Assembly (NCBI RefSeq): GCF_004118675.1
Contig: NZ_SDHZ01000001.1
Location: forward strand, 186,001 to 250,000
DNA length: 64,000 nucleotides
Source: Filimonas effusa
GTDB lineage: Bacteria > Bacteroidota > Bacteroidia > Chitinophagales > Chitinophagaceae
Direction of reading: 5' to 3'
Every line of letters begins with the position of its first letter. The first letter of the stretch is position 1. The position numbers were made by a program, and so were the translations under genes. Under the pieces are notes generated by a model that saw only the letters and a list, made by a program, of their open reading frames with translations, did not search any database and was not told the origin of the DNA. Of this stretch, positions 44,736 to 53,316 are shown piece by piece.

Positions 44736-45914
44736 TTATCTCGTTCCGGGTATTACAACTATTCTTTTTTCTTCCACTTTAAAATGAACTGCGTGTGTTG
44801 CTTCAAGTACTTCCAACAGGTCGCCAACATCACTCTTGCGTGAAACAACACCATCAAAATAGACTTCAGGCACAGCCGACTGGTAAACGATAGCTACATC
44901 ATACCAGCGGGCAACCTGGCGCAGTATCGATGACAGGCTGCCATGATTAAACCTGAACTCGCCGTTTTTCCAGGCCAGTACTTCCTCCAGATCTGGTGTA
45001 GATACCTGCAGGTTTGCGGTTCCGTTTGTTAAAGATGCTTGTTCTTTGGGCTTCAGTAATTTTTGTGCTCCGGCAGCTTTTACAAGCACCTTTCCTTCGA
45101 CAAGGGTAGCTGCAATTTTACCTTCATCTTTATAAGCCATGATATTAAAGGCGGTACCTAATACCTGTACATCGAGGTTACCCGTTTTTACAATAAATGC
45201 AGCGCTTTTGGGGGCCACTTCAAAATAGGCTTCCCCATCCAGCTCTACGCTGCGTTCTTTGCCTGAAAAGGATGCCGGGTATTTGAGCGAAGAAGCGCTG
45301 TTTAACCAAACATTGGTGCCGTCTGGCAGTAATACGCTGAACTTGCCGCCGCGTGGTACTTTAAGTGTGTTATAGGCTACCGCAGATGTGTTGCTGTTAC
45401 CTGCCTGGTATTGCAGCCTTCCGCCGGAAAGATTAATGATCTGTATGCCGCCATCATTGGTGAGCTTGCCGTTGCCGGCAGTATCCAATAGAATGGTGCG
45501 TCCGTCGGAGAGCGTAAGGGTTGCCTTGTCTGAAGCCGGTTTTATTTTAGCCATAGCTCCCGGTTGTAACGGTACTGGCTTGTGCTGCCGCAAAATAAAT
45601 ACGCCGGCGCCCGCTATCAGAAGTAAGACCGCCGCTGCCCACCAGCGCAACATAGGAATGCGTGGAGCAACCTTGCCGGCATCTTTTGGGTCTTCCCCGC
45701 GGCTGATGCAAACCTGTTGCAGTATTGCACGGATCCGTGTATCGGGTATATCGGCCTTTGGCTCCGGACCTTCATAGAGCTCATCGAACATCAACCGGAG
45801 ATCATTGTCATGATGCCCTGTTTTTATAAGGGCTTCCAGCTCCCTCCAATCCTGCACTTTGCCCTCGTTGGCGAGGAATTGCCGCAGCAAAATATGAAAT
45901 CTGGTTTCGGTCAT
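44736..45914 (-). CDS. FecR-family anti-sigma factor
   Basis: A 392-residue inner-membrane protein. The cytoplasmic N-terminus (1-87) would bind the sigma factor, with one transmembrane helix (about 88-107, WWAAAVLLLIAGAGVFIL). The periplasmic FecR domain (LKVPRGGKFSVLLPDGTNVWLN, DGEAYFEVAP) is followed by a DUF4974/STN-like C-terminal domain (LSSILRQVARWYDVAIVYQ). It relays the occupied state of the STN-SusC receptor to the ECF sigma factor encoded 48 bases upstream. Confidence 0.93.
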   Translation of the reverse strand: MTETRFHILLRQFLANEGKVQDWRELEALIKTGHHDNDLRLMFDELYEGPEPKADIPDTRIRAILQQVCISRGEDPKDAGKVAPRIPMLRWWAAAVLLLIAGAGVFILRQHKPVPLQPGAMAKIKPASDKATLTLSDGRTILLDTAGNGKLTNDGGIQIINLSGGRLQYQAGNSNTSAVAYNTLKVPRGGKFSVLLPDGTNVWLNSASSLKYPASFSGKERSVELDGEAYFEVAPKSAAFIVKTGNLDVQVLGTAFNIMAYKDEGKIAATLVEGKVLVKAAGAQKLLKPKEQASLTNGTANLQVSTPDLEEVLAWKNGEFRFNHGSLSSILRQVARWYDVAIVYQSAVPEVYFDGVVSRKSDVGDLLEVLEATHAVHFKVEEKRIVVIPGTR

Positions 45915-45962
45915 ATATACTTAGACGTATGAAGAAATTGCAGGTATTAGTGCCGGTAAAAA

Positions 45963-46565
45963 TTATTTTTCCAGCACCTGCAGCAATAACTGTATTACGG
46001 GTACTGTTACCAAAGCATCCGGGTAATAACTGCTTAAATAAGTACGGATAGATTGCAGGGCTGCGGACATGTGTACCTTTACCGTATGTTTGGAAATAGA
46101 CAGTTCGGCTGCAATTTCTTCCTGTGAAAGCCCTTTGATCCGGGCAAGCTCATATACTGCCCGTTGCCGTTCAGGTAACGATTCAATGGCCCTTGCCAGC
46201 AGTTGGGTAGATTCATTGTCCCTTACTTTGAAATCTGCATCGTTAACCGGCGCAGCCGCAGCGGATACTTTTTTATAGGCTTCTTCAAAATCCATTTTCC
46301 GTACCTGGTCAATCACCAGGTTGCGGGTCATGGCATTGATATAACTGTTCAGGTATTGGATGGGCTGTAACGCTTTTCGTTTCTGCCAAAGGCGTAAAAA
46401 TACTTCCTGTACAATTTCTTCTGCTGCTTCGGGGTTTTTTAGAAATAATAAGGCTGTGCCGTACACTCTTTTACGGTATTTGTCGAATAGTACCGCAAAG
46501 GCATACTCGCTGTCGCGGGAGAGTAATTGCAACAATTCTTTTTCTTCAGGAACATGTTCAGGCAT
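45963..46565 (-). CDS. ECF-type RNA polymerase sigma factor (Bacteroidota RpoE family)
   Basis: A 200-residue ECF sigma factor. Region 2 (about 20-90) contains EEIVQEVFLRLWQKR and SYINAMTRNLVIDQVRK. Region 4 (about 125-180) contains LPERQRAVYELARIKGLSQEEIAAELSISKHTVKVHM, the -35-recognition HTH. The hydrophobic C-terminal tail is typical of Bacteroidota FecI-like factors. With FecR and the STN-SusC receptor it forms a trans-envelope switch that probably activates the whole minus-strand cluster. It is divergent from the phospholipase C gene. Confidence 0.93.
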   Translation of the reverse strand: MPEHVPEEKELLQLLSRDSEYAFAVLFDKYRKRVYGTALLFLKNPEAAEEIVQEVFLRLWQKRKALQPIQYLNSYINAMTRNLVIDQVRKMDFEEAYKKVSAAAAPVNDADFKVRDNESTQLLARAIESLPERQRAVYELARIKGLSQEEIAAELSISKHTVKVHMSAALQSIRTYLSSYYPDALVTVPVIQLLLQVLEK

Positions 46566-46670
46566 CAGGTAAACAGTCAGTTCTATCTCCTAAAGATAAG
46601 CAGTTTGCTGGTTATGCCCTTAAGTGCTTAACGAAAGCTTATTCAATGACGCGGCAGTAATGCCGGCAAT

Positions 46671-46698
46671 CTGTTGTATGTTTAAGTACAATCAACAG
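46671..46698. promoter_or_regulatory. Inverted repeat in the sigma/phospholipase divergent promoter region
   Basis: CTGTTG (46671-46676) and CAACAG flank an inner TTGTA/TACAA pair. A degenerate -7 box TATGTTTA (46677-46684) lies inside, 22 bases before the phospholipase ATG at 46706. A repressor site over the promoter is possible. Confidence 0.3.
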
Positions 46699-46705
46699 AC
46701 GAGCA

Positions 46706-49063
46706 ATGGATACATCCAGAAGAGACTTTCTCAGGAAGGCGGCGTTGTTATCAGGCGCAGCCGGGCTTTCAGGTATTTTGCCCGAATCTATTCAAAAAGC
46801 GCTTGCTATAACGCCCCCAAAAAACAGTACTTATCTCGATGCGGAACATATCGTTTTCCTGATGCAGGAAAACCGCTCCTTCGATCATTGTTTTGGCAGC
46901 CTCCGCGGCGTGCGTGGCTTCGATGATCCAAGGGCTATCAGTTTGCCCAGCCAATATCCTGTCTGGCTGCAAACAAATAAAGAAGGGCAGACCTTTGCGC
47001 CCTGGCGCCTGAACATGAAAGAATCCAAAGCCACCTGGATGAGCGGCTTGCCACATTCCTGGGAAGACCAGGTAGATGCGCTGAATAATGGCAAGCACGA
47101 TCAGTGGCTCAATGTCAAGCGGTCCGGCAATAAAGCTTATGCCGCCATGCCACTTACATTAGGTTATTACAACAGGCAGGATATTCCCTTTTACTATGCC
47201 ATGGCCGACGCGTTTACGGTATGCGACCAGTATTTCTGTTCAGCACTTACCGGTACCACGCCCAACAGGCTCTTTTTCTGGACGGGGAAACTAAGAGAAA
47301 ACGAAAATGATCAGGCCCGCGTAAGGAATGGGGAAGTAGACTATAATAAGAAACTGAAATGGACAACGTTTCCCGAACGCCTGGAACAGGCAGGTATCTC
47401 CTGGAGGATCTATCAGAACGAACTAAGCCTGCCTTCCGGTTTTAAAGGCGAGCAGGATTCCTGGCTCAGCAACTTTACCGATAACCCGTTAGAGTGGTTC
47501 CAGCAGTACAAGGTAGAGAAAAAAAACCAGGACCTTTCAGGCATTGAAAAGAACCTGCACGAAAAAGCCTTTACCACAAACAAGAATGATCCCAACTATA
47601 GAGAATTAACCAGTATGCAGTATAACGACGGCGATACTGTTCATTCCCTCCAGGTACCCAAAGGCGATATCCTGCACCAGTTCAGGCAGGATGTGACAGA
47701 TAACAAGCTTCCCACCGTATCCTGGCTTGTGGCGCCTGAAAAGTTTTCAGACCATCCAGGTGCACCATGGTATGGCGCCTGGTATGTATCCGAAGTGCTC
47801 GATATTTTAACACAAAACCCCGAGGTATGGAAGAAAACCATCTTCATCGTAAACTATGATGAAAACGATGGCATCTTCGATCATGTGCCGCCATTTACCG
47901 CGCCGCAGCCGGGCAATCCTGCTACAGGTTTTGTTTCTAAAGGCATTGATGCCGCTATCGAGTACGTGTCGCTTGATAGTGAGTTGAAATATAATACCTC
48001 AAGACATGCCCGTCAAAGTCCGGTAGGGCTGGGGTTCAGGGTGCCTATGATCATAGCTTCACCCTGGAGCCGCGGCGGATGGGTAAACTCCCAGGTTTTT
48101 GACCATACCTCCTGCCTGCAGTTCCTGGAGCATTTTCTGGCACATAAGGGGTTTGCGGTAACGGAAGATAATATCAGCAGCTGGCGCAGGGCGGTTTGTG
48201 GCGATCTTAGTTCGGTCTTCCGGCCCTATAAAGGCGAAAAGATCCACCTGCCGGAGTTTCTGCCCAAAGAAGAACTGCTGCAAACGATCCACCAGGCGCA
48301 GTTTCGCGATATTCCCGGCGGCTTTCATGCCTTTACGCCGGAAGAAATAAATGCGGTGCAGCAATCCGGCATTCGTTCCGGCCTCCTGCCACGGCAGGAA
48401 AAAGGTGCCAGGCCATCCTGTGCCTTGCCTTACGAATTGTATGCCGATGCGCAGTATACTGCCGCTTCCGGCACTGTTGCCATTCGCCTGGAGGCTGCCA
48501 ATACTGTCTTTGGATCGAAGAGCGCAGGCGCTCCCTTCCTGGTATATGCGCCGGGAAACTATAAAACAGACGACGGCAGTTCGTTCGAAACTGCCCGCAA
48601 CTGGTCTTTTGCCGTAAAAGCCGGTGAAGCCATTACCCCGCAATGGCCCCTGGCTGCCTTTGAACTGGGACGTTATCATTTAAGCGTTTATGGCCCCAAT
48701 GGCTTCTACCGCGCATACAGGGGCGATGCCGGCGATCCTTCCCTGGAATGCTCCGGCTCCTACGACCTTCATGGCAATAATGCAGGTGATATAATGGTTT
48801 TACTGCATAATACCGCCGATATACCCTATACCATACACCTTAAACAGTACGCCTATGCCGGGAAGCGGTTTTCCAGGCAGTTGCAGCCCGGTGAATCACA
48901 TACGGTACGCATTGCTTCGCATAAAACCGCCGGCTGGTACGACTTTGCCATTGTGGCCGATGGTTTCCCATTCTTCGAAAAACGCTTTGCCGGAAGGGTC
49001 GAAACAGGCCGCCCTTCCACCAGTGACCCGCTGATAGGAGGGGAACCCGACGGCCGGCAATAG
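46706..49063 (+). CDS. Phosphocholine-type phospholipase C
   Basis: A 785-residue secreted enzyme of the acid phosphatase-like PLC superfamily, which cleaves phosphatidylcholine-type lipids to diacylglycerol and phosphocholine. The N-terminus is a Tat signal (SRRDFLRKAALLSGAAGLSG). Catalytic-domain hallmarks are HIVFLMQENRSFDHCFGSLRGVRGF split over 48-72, the GTTPNRLFFWTG segment and NYDENDGIFDHV (metal ligands). Two C-terminal DUF756-like domains (about 590-770) complete the family layout. Length equals that of relatives. It is likely a phosphate- or lipid-scavenging enzyme. Confidence 0.93.
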   Translation: MDTSRRDFLRKAALLSGAAGLSGILPESIQKALAITPPKNSTYLDAEHIVFLMQENRSFDHCFGSLRGVRGFDDPRAISLPSQYPVWLQTNKEGQTFAPWRLNMKESKATWMSGLPHSWEDQVDALNNGKHDQWLNVKRSGNKAYAAMPLTLGYYNRQDIPFYYAMADAFTVCDQYFCSALTGTTPNRLFFWTGKLRENENDQARVRNGEVDYNKKLKWTTFPERLEQAGISWRIYQNELSLPSGFKGEQDSWLSNFTDNPLEWFQQYKVEKKNQDLSGIEKNLHEKAFTTNKNDPNYRELTSMQYNDGDTVHSLQVPKGDILHQFRQDVTDNKLPTVSWLVAPEKFSDHPGAPWYGAWYVSEVLDILTQNPEVWKKTIFIVNYDENDGIFDHVPPFTAPQPGNPATGFVSKGIDAAIEYVSLDSELKYNTSRHARQSPVGLGFRVPMIIASPWSRGGWVNSQVFDHTSCLQFLEHFLAHKGFAVTEDNISSWRRAVCGDLSSVFRPYKGEKIHLPEFLPKEELLQTIHQAQFRDIPGGFHAFTPEEINAVQQSGIRSGLLPRQEKGARPSCALPYELYADAQYTAASGTVAIRLEAANTVFGSKSAGAPFLVYAPGNYKTDDGSSFETARNWSFAVKAGEAITPQWPLAAFELGRYHLSVYGPNGFYRAYRGDAGDPSLECSGSYDLHGNNAGDIMVLLHNTADIPYTIHLKQYAYAGKRFSRQLQPGESHTVRIASHKTAGWYDFAIVADGFPFFEKRFAGRVETGRPSTSDPLIGGEPDGRQ

Positions 49064-49066
49064 CGT

Positions 49067-49102
49067 TTTGGTGCTTCCCGTGCAGAAAATGCTGTACGTT
49101 TG
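49067..49102 (+). promoter_or_regulatory. Promoter of the S46 peptidase gene
   Basis: TTTG at 49067-49070 and a perfect -7 box TACGTTTG at 49095-49102, 24 bases apart, which is slightly wide for the Bacteroidota consensus. The leader to the ATG at 49124 would be about 15 bases. Confidence 0.5.
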
Positions 49103-49123
49103 CGCCACAAAATGATTAACGAT

Positions 49124-51274
49124 ATGAAGAAATTCCTGGTAACGGTTGCCTTGATCCTGGCTATAGGCCGTTCCTATGCCGATGAAGGTATGTGGCTGCC
49201 GCACCTCCTGGGCCAGCAGGTGTATAACGACATGGTGAAGAGAGGCCTCAAACTCTCTAAAGAACAACTGTATAGCATCAATAAATCATCCATCAAAGAT
49301 GCTATCATCATCTTCGGCGGCGGCTGTACCGGTGAAATTGTGAGTAAAGAAGGGCTCATCTTTACCAACCACCACTGCGGTTATGGCGCTATTGCTGCTG
49401 CCAGTACCGTTGAACATAACTACCTGCAGAACGGCTTCTACGCCCGTTCCAAAAACGAAGAGATCCCTGCCGCAGGCTTATCGGTTCAGTTCCTGTTAAA
49501 GATCGAAGACGTTACCAAAGAAGTGGAAGACCAACTGAAAGGCCTCTCCGGCGATGCACGTCTTCAAAAGCAAACGGAAGTGCTCAATGCAGTGAATGCC
49601 CGCCTTGCCGATCCTTCAAAAAGCATAGAGGCACGTACCTATAGCATGTTCAAAGGCAACCAGTTCATTGCCTACATCTATCAGCGTTTTAAAGACGTTC
49701 GCCTGGTAGGTAATCCGCCTGAAAGCATTGGCAAATATGGTGGCGATACCGATAACTGGGAATGGCCCCGTCATACCGGCGACTTCTCTATCTTCCGCGT
49801 TTACACTGCTCCCGGGGGCGCTCCTGCCGACTATAGCGTGAACAACGTGCCCATGACGCCTAAATATTCCCTCCCTGTTTCTATCAAGGGACTGAATGAT
49901 GGCGACTACTCCATGATCTATGGTTATCCCGGCGGCACCAACAGGTACGAAACCTCTTATGGTGTTAAACTGTCTACCGATATCAATAACCCCTCACTGG
50001 TTGCGCTGCGCGACGTACGCCTGAAAGCCATGTTCGAGGATATGAAAAAAGATCCTGCCATTAAACTGAAGCTGGCATCCAGCTATGCAAGTATCGCCAA
50101 CTACTGGAAGTTCTTCGACGGCGAAACCAAACAACTGCTGAAGCACGACGTGTTTGGTCAGAAACAAAAAGCCGAAGCTGCTTTTACAGCCTGGGCACAG
50201 GGTAAACCTGAGTTTCAGAATGTATTCGCAGACTATGCCAGGATCTATGATAAATGGCGTCCTTACGCCAAACAAAGGCAATACCTGACCGAAGGTATTC
50301 TGGGCTCTCCGCTGGCAAATACGGCTTCTGCTTTTGCGCAGTTCGAAATGGCTTTGAACAATCCCAACGTCGACAAACAAAAGGTGACAGATGCTGCTCA
50401 AAAAGCAAGAACTGCTTTCCTGGATGCTGAGAACCAAAACAGCGACCGTAAGATCCTGGCGGCAACGCTCATGATGTATTATCATGATATCGATAAGGCA
50501 CAACATCCCGCCGGCTTCTTCGAAGACCTGCAAACCCGTTATGGAAGTCTTGATGAAGAACAGACCTACAAAAAATACGCGGCTTATGTGTTCGATAATA
50601 CCTTCCTGCTCGATGACGCGAAATGGAAAGCATTTATAGCCAACCCTACAGCTGCCGCTTTACAGGCCGATCCGGCTTACCAGTACGCTGCTACTTTCGT
50701 TAGAAACTACTCTGCAAAATATCAGCCCTTATACGCCAGCTTCATGAACCAGAACAATGAACTGGGCCGCCTTTACCTGAAAGGTGTAATGGAAATGGAA
50801 AAAGCTAAAGTCCGTTATCCCGATGCAAACTTCAGCATGCGTGTAAGCTACGGTAATGTAAAATCGTACACGCCGCGCGACGCCCTGTTCTGTGATTACG
50901 TTTGTACCATGAACGGCGTGCTGGAGAAATATGTTCCCGGCGATTACGAATTCAACCTGCCTGCCAACCTGCTGGAACTGGCGCGTAAAAAAGACTATGG
51001 CCAGTATATCGACAAGAAAAGGAACGACCTGGTAGTATGTTTCATCACTACCAACGATATCACCGGCGGTAACTCCGGTTCTCCTGTGATCAACGGAAAA
51101 GGAGAACTCATTGGCCTGGCTTTCGATGGCAACTACGAAGCCCTCAGCCACAAAATGGCTTTCGACAAAGACCTCAACCGCACTATTTGCGTCGACGTTC
51201 GTTATGTGTTATGGTGTATCGATAAACTCGGTGGCGCTACCAATATCATCAACGAGTTGAATTTAGTGAAGTAA
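49124..51274 (+). CDS. S46 family dipeptidyl peptidase, DPP7-like
   Basis: A 716-residue periplasmic serine peptidase that removes dipeptides from oligopeptides. The start at 49124 (MKKFLVTVALILAIGRSYA signal) is preferred to ATG 49112 and TTG 49100. Catalytic residues: H84 in TNHHCGYGAI, an Asp around 220 in the HTGDF segment, and S651 in GGNSGSP. The S1-pocket position that is Arg in acidic-specific DPP11 is Gly here (G669 in AFDGNYE), as in DPP7, so hydrophobic P1 residues are predicted. The gene stands alone. Confidence 0.93.
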   Translation: MKKFLVTVALILAIGRSYADEGMWLPHLLGQQVYNDMVKRGLKLSKEQLYSINKSSIKDAIIIFGGGCTGEIVSKEGLIFTNHHCGYGAIAAASTVEHNYLQNGFYARSKNEEIPAAGLSVQFLLKIEDVTKEVEDQLKGLSGDARLQKQTEVLNAVNARLADPSKSIEARTYSMFKGNQFIAYIYQRFKDVRLVGNPPESIGKYGGDTDNWEWPRHTGDFSIFRVYTAPGGAPADYSVNNVPMTPKYSLPVSIKGLNDGDYSMIYGYPGGTNRYETSYGVKLSTDINNPSLVALRDVRLKAMFEDMKKDPAIKLKLASSYASIANYWKFFDGETKQLLKHDVFGQKQKAEAAFTAWAQGKPEFQNVFADYARIYDKWRPYAKQRQYLTEGILGSPLANTASAFAQFEMALNNPNVDKQKVTDAAQKARTAFLDAENQNSDRKILAATLMMYYHDIDKAQHPAGFFEDLQTRYGSLDEEQTYKKYAAYVFDNTFLLDDAKWKAFIANPTAAALQADPAYQYAATFVRNYSAKYQPLYASFMNQNNELGRLYLKGVMEMEKAKVRYPDANFSMRVSYGNVKSYTPRDALFCDYVCTMNGVLEKYVPGDYEFNLPANLLELARKKDYGQYIDKKRNDLVVCFITTNDITGGNSGSPVINGKGELIGLAFDGNYEALSHKMAFDKDLNRTICVDVRYVLWCIDKLGGATNIINELNLVK

Positions 51275-51315
51275 TAAAAGTTGTGTCCGGTAATACCGGG
51301 TATAAAGTATGCTTA

Positions 51316-51343
51316 CAGGGCTGATCAGCAATGGTCGGCCCTG
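51316..51343 (+). terminator. Terminator-like hairpin after the S46 gene
   Basis: CAGGGCTGA (51316-51324) pairs with TCGGCCCTG (51335-51343) with one G.U pair. Only a weak T-rich stretch follows, so termination efficiency is uncertain. Confidence 0.45.
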
Positions 51344-51366
51344 TTGCTGCTTCATTGCCTTATCGC

Positions 51367-51500
51367 GATATGGGCATTGTAACACCTGTTACCTGGCAGG
51401 TAGGGTAATTAATACCAACATTGTAATCCTCGCGCCTTGCAGGTGTGGAGATATGGGTATTGTAGCCCTTGTTATCTCGCAGGTATGGTAATGCAGGTGT
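51367..51500. repeat. Degenerate tandem repeat of about 42 bases
   Basis: Two 43-base copies starting GATATGGG at 51367 and 51450 differ at 7 positions. Between and after them are partial copies. The marks ATTGTA recur at 51376, 51420 and 51459, and GCAGGT at 51396, 51439, 51479 and 51493. The period is thus about 39-44 bases over three to four units. It lies between the S46 gene and a minus-strand response regulator; no ORF explains it. Confidence 0.65.
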
Positions 51501-51562
51501 GAGTAATCCTGGTTGCTGGTATGGTGATGCCTGCTATTGCAGGCAATTGCCAATGGAAAGAA

Positions 51563-51979
51563 TTAATGTTTTTTGGCAGGCGCATGTGCTGAAAAAAAGT
51601 CATTCAGCTTGCTGATCAGCTCATGAAACCGGGTTGGTTTCGATATGAAAGCAGTGGCGCCCAGTCCTAGGGCTTTGTTTTTGCTCAACTCGTCAGAGGA
51701 GGTGGAGTAAATGGCAACAGGAACCTCCTGCAGCCTTTCCTGTTTGCGTATTTCGCTCAGGCATTGTAAGCCGTTAAGCCGCGGCATATTCAGGTCCAGG
51801 AAAATGTAATCGGGTACAGGAGCGGTATTGAGCAGCGCAATGGCTTCGGCGCCGTCGCCGGCAAAAATACAGGTATAGTTATCCAGCATCGTTTTCTCCA
51901 TCGCGGCGGAAAACAACTCCTGGTCATCTGCATCATCATCAACAATCAAGCACAGGATGGGGTGGACATCTGTAGTCAA
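51563..51979 (-). CDS. Single-domain response regulator (CheY/Rcp1-like)
   Basis: A 138-residue receiver domain with no output domain. It has the acidic pocket DDD (about 14-16), the phosphoacceptor Asp in YIFLDLNMPRLNG, the Thr/Ser switch in IYSTSS and the Lys in FISKPTR. The loop after the phosphoacceptor and the 'PTRFHEL' end resemble Rcp1-like regulators that partner with phytochrome-type or hybrid kinases. No kinase gene is adjacent, so its partner is unknown. Confidence 0.92.
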   Translation of the reverse strand: MTTDVHPILCLIVDDDADDQELFSAAMEKTMLDNYTCIFAGDGAEAIALLNTAPVPDYIFLDLNMPRLNGLQCLSEIRKQERLQEVPVAIYSTSSDELSKNKALGLGATAFISKPTRFHELISKLNDFFSAHAPAKKH

Positions 51980-52108
51980 GTAAAGCCTTTTAATAAAATT
52001 AACAAAATCAGGGCGATTGTCAAAATCGATTCAATTCCTTTATTTTTACCCCGTTGTCGGTACCTTTACCTTCAACAATTGCCATATTTAATATCAAATC
52101 TGTAAACA

Positions 52109-53242
52109 ATGGAAACAACGATTGCTGCCAGGAACAGCGCAGTCCAGGATGTCGATTTCCTGCCGCTTGAAGGAACCGATTTTGTGGAATTCTATGTAGG
52201 AAACGCTAAACAATCAGCACATTATTACATGAGCGCTTTTGGATTCCAGGCCCTGGCATATGCCGGCCCCGAAACCGGTGTAAAAGATAAGGTCAGCTAT
52301 GTAGTCCGCCAGAACAAACTCACTTTTGTTTTAACCACAGCATTAAGAGCCAATAACGAAATCGCCGATCATGTGTACAAACATGGCGATGGCGTGAAAT
52401 TCCTTGCATTAAGGGTACAGGATGCTGCAGACGCCTGGGAACAAACCACCAGGAGAGGCGCCGAAAGTTATAAAACGCCGGAACTGATGCAGGACGACCA
52501 TGGTAAAGTAATCATGAGCGGCATCCATCTTTATGGCGATACGGTTCACCTGTTCATCGAAAGAAAAGATTATAACGGGGTATTTATGCCGGGTTTTGTA
52601 AAATGGGAGAACAATAATTTCAAACCTGCTTCAACAGGCCTGCTGTATGTAGACCATTGCGTTGGTAATGTAGGCTGGAACCAGATGAACAAATGGGTGT
52701 CTTTTTACGAGAATGTCATGGGCTTCCGTAACATCCTTTCTTTCGATGACAAGGATATCTCTACCGAATACTCTGCACTTATGAGTAAGGTTATGAGCAG
52801 CGGTAACGGCTTTGTTAAATTCCCGATCAACGAACCTGCCGAGGGAAAGAAGAAGTCACAGGTAGAAGAATACCTCGAGTTCTATAACGGCGAAGGCGTG
52901 CAGCACGTGGCCATTGCCACACTCAATATCGTGGAAACCGTAACCGCCCTCATGGAGCGTGGTGTTGAATTCCTGAAGGTGCCTGCCACCTATTACGACG
53001 ATCTGCTCGACAGGGTAGGACCTATCGATGAAGACCTGGAGCCGCTGAAAGAGCTGGGGATTCTGGTCGACCGCGATGACGAAGGTTACCTGCTGCAATT
53101 ATTCAGCAAACCGGTACAGGACAGGCCAACCCTGTTTTTCGAGATCATCCAGCGCAAAGGCGCAAAAAGCTTTGGAAAAGGCAACTTCAAAGCCCTTTTT
53201 GAAGCTATCGAGCGCGAGCAGGCACTTCGCGGTAATCTCTAA
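52109..53242 (+). CDS. hppD: 4-Hydroxyphenylpyruvate dioxygenase
   Basis: A 377-residue Fe(II) dioxygenase that converts 4-hydroxyphenylpyruvate to homogentisate in tyrosine degradation. Two vicinal-oxygen-chelate domains are visible. Iron ligands are His in YVDHCVGNV, His in GVQHVAIAT and Glu in LFFEIIQRKGAKSFGKGNF, all in the C-terminal half. Length is normal. Homogentisate dioxygenase is not in the window. A weak -7 box TACCTTTA lies at 52061-52068. Confidence 0.96.
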   Translation: METTIAARNSAVQDVDFLPLEGTDFVEFYVGNAKQSAHYYMSAFGFQALAYAGPETGVKDKVSYVVRQNKLTFVLTTALRANNEIADHVYKHGDGVKFLALRVQDAADAWEQTTRRGAESYKTPELMQDDHGKVIMSGIHLYGDTVHLFIERKDYNGVFMPGFVKWENNNFKPASTGLLYVDHCVGNVGWNQMNKWVSFYENVMGFRNILSFDDKDISTEYSALMSKVMSSGNGFVKFPINEPAEGKKKSQVEEYLEFYNGEGVQHVAIATLNIVETVTALMERGVEFLKVPATYYDDLLDRVGPIDEDLEPLKELGILVDRDDEGYLLQLFSKPVQDRPTLFFEIIQRKGAKSFGKGNFKALFEAIEREQALRGNL

Positions 53243-53274
53243 ACAGGCCATTCTAATAAATTTTTAACGCTTGC

Positions 53275-53316
53275 CATGCCCCCGGATTATGTTTATTGAA
53301 TAATTTCGGGGGCATG
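53275..53316 (+). terminator. Hairpin after hppD that contains the next start codon
   Basis: CATGCCCCCG (53275-53284) pairs perfectly with CGGGGGCATG (53307-53316), and ATTAT/ATAAT extends the stem. The ATG at 53314-53316 is inside the right arm. No U-tract follows, so it could be a Rho-independent-like terminator of hppD or a structure that hides the start codon. The core ATGCCCCCGG is also used in the terminator at 30401-30441. Confidence 0.5.

Noticed and set aside
48059-48679. Minus-strand open frame of 206 codons inside the phospholipase C gene
   Set aside because: Antisense shadow; no family similarity and the plus-strand protein is full length.
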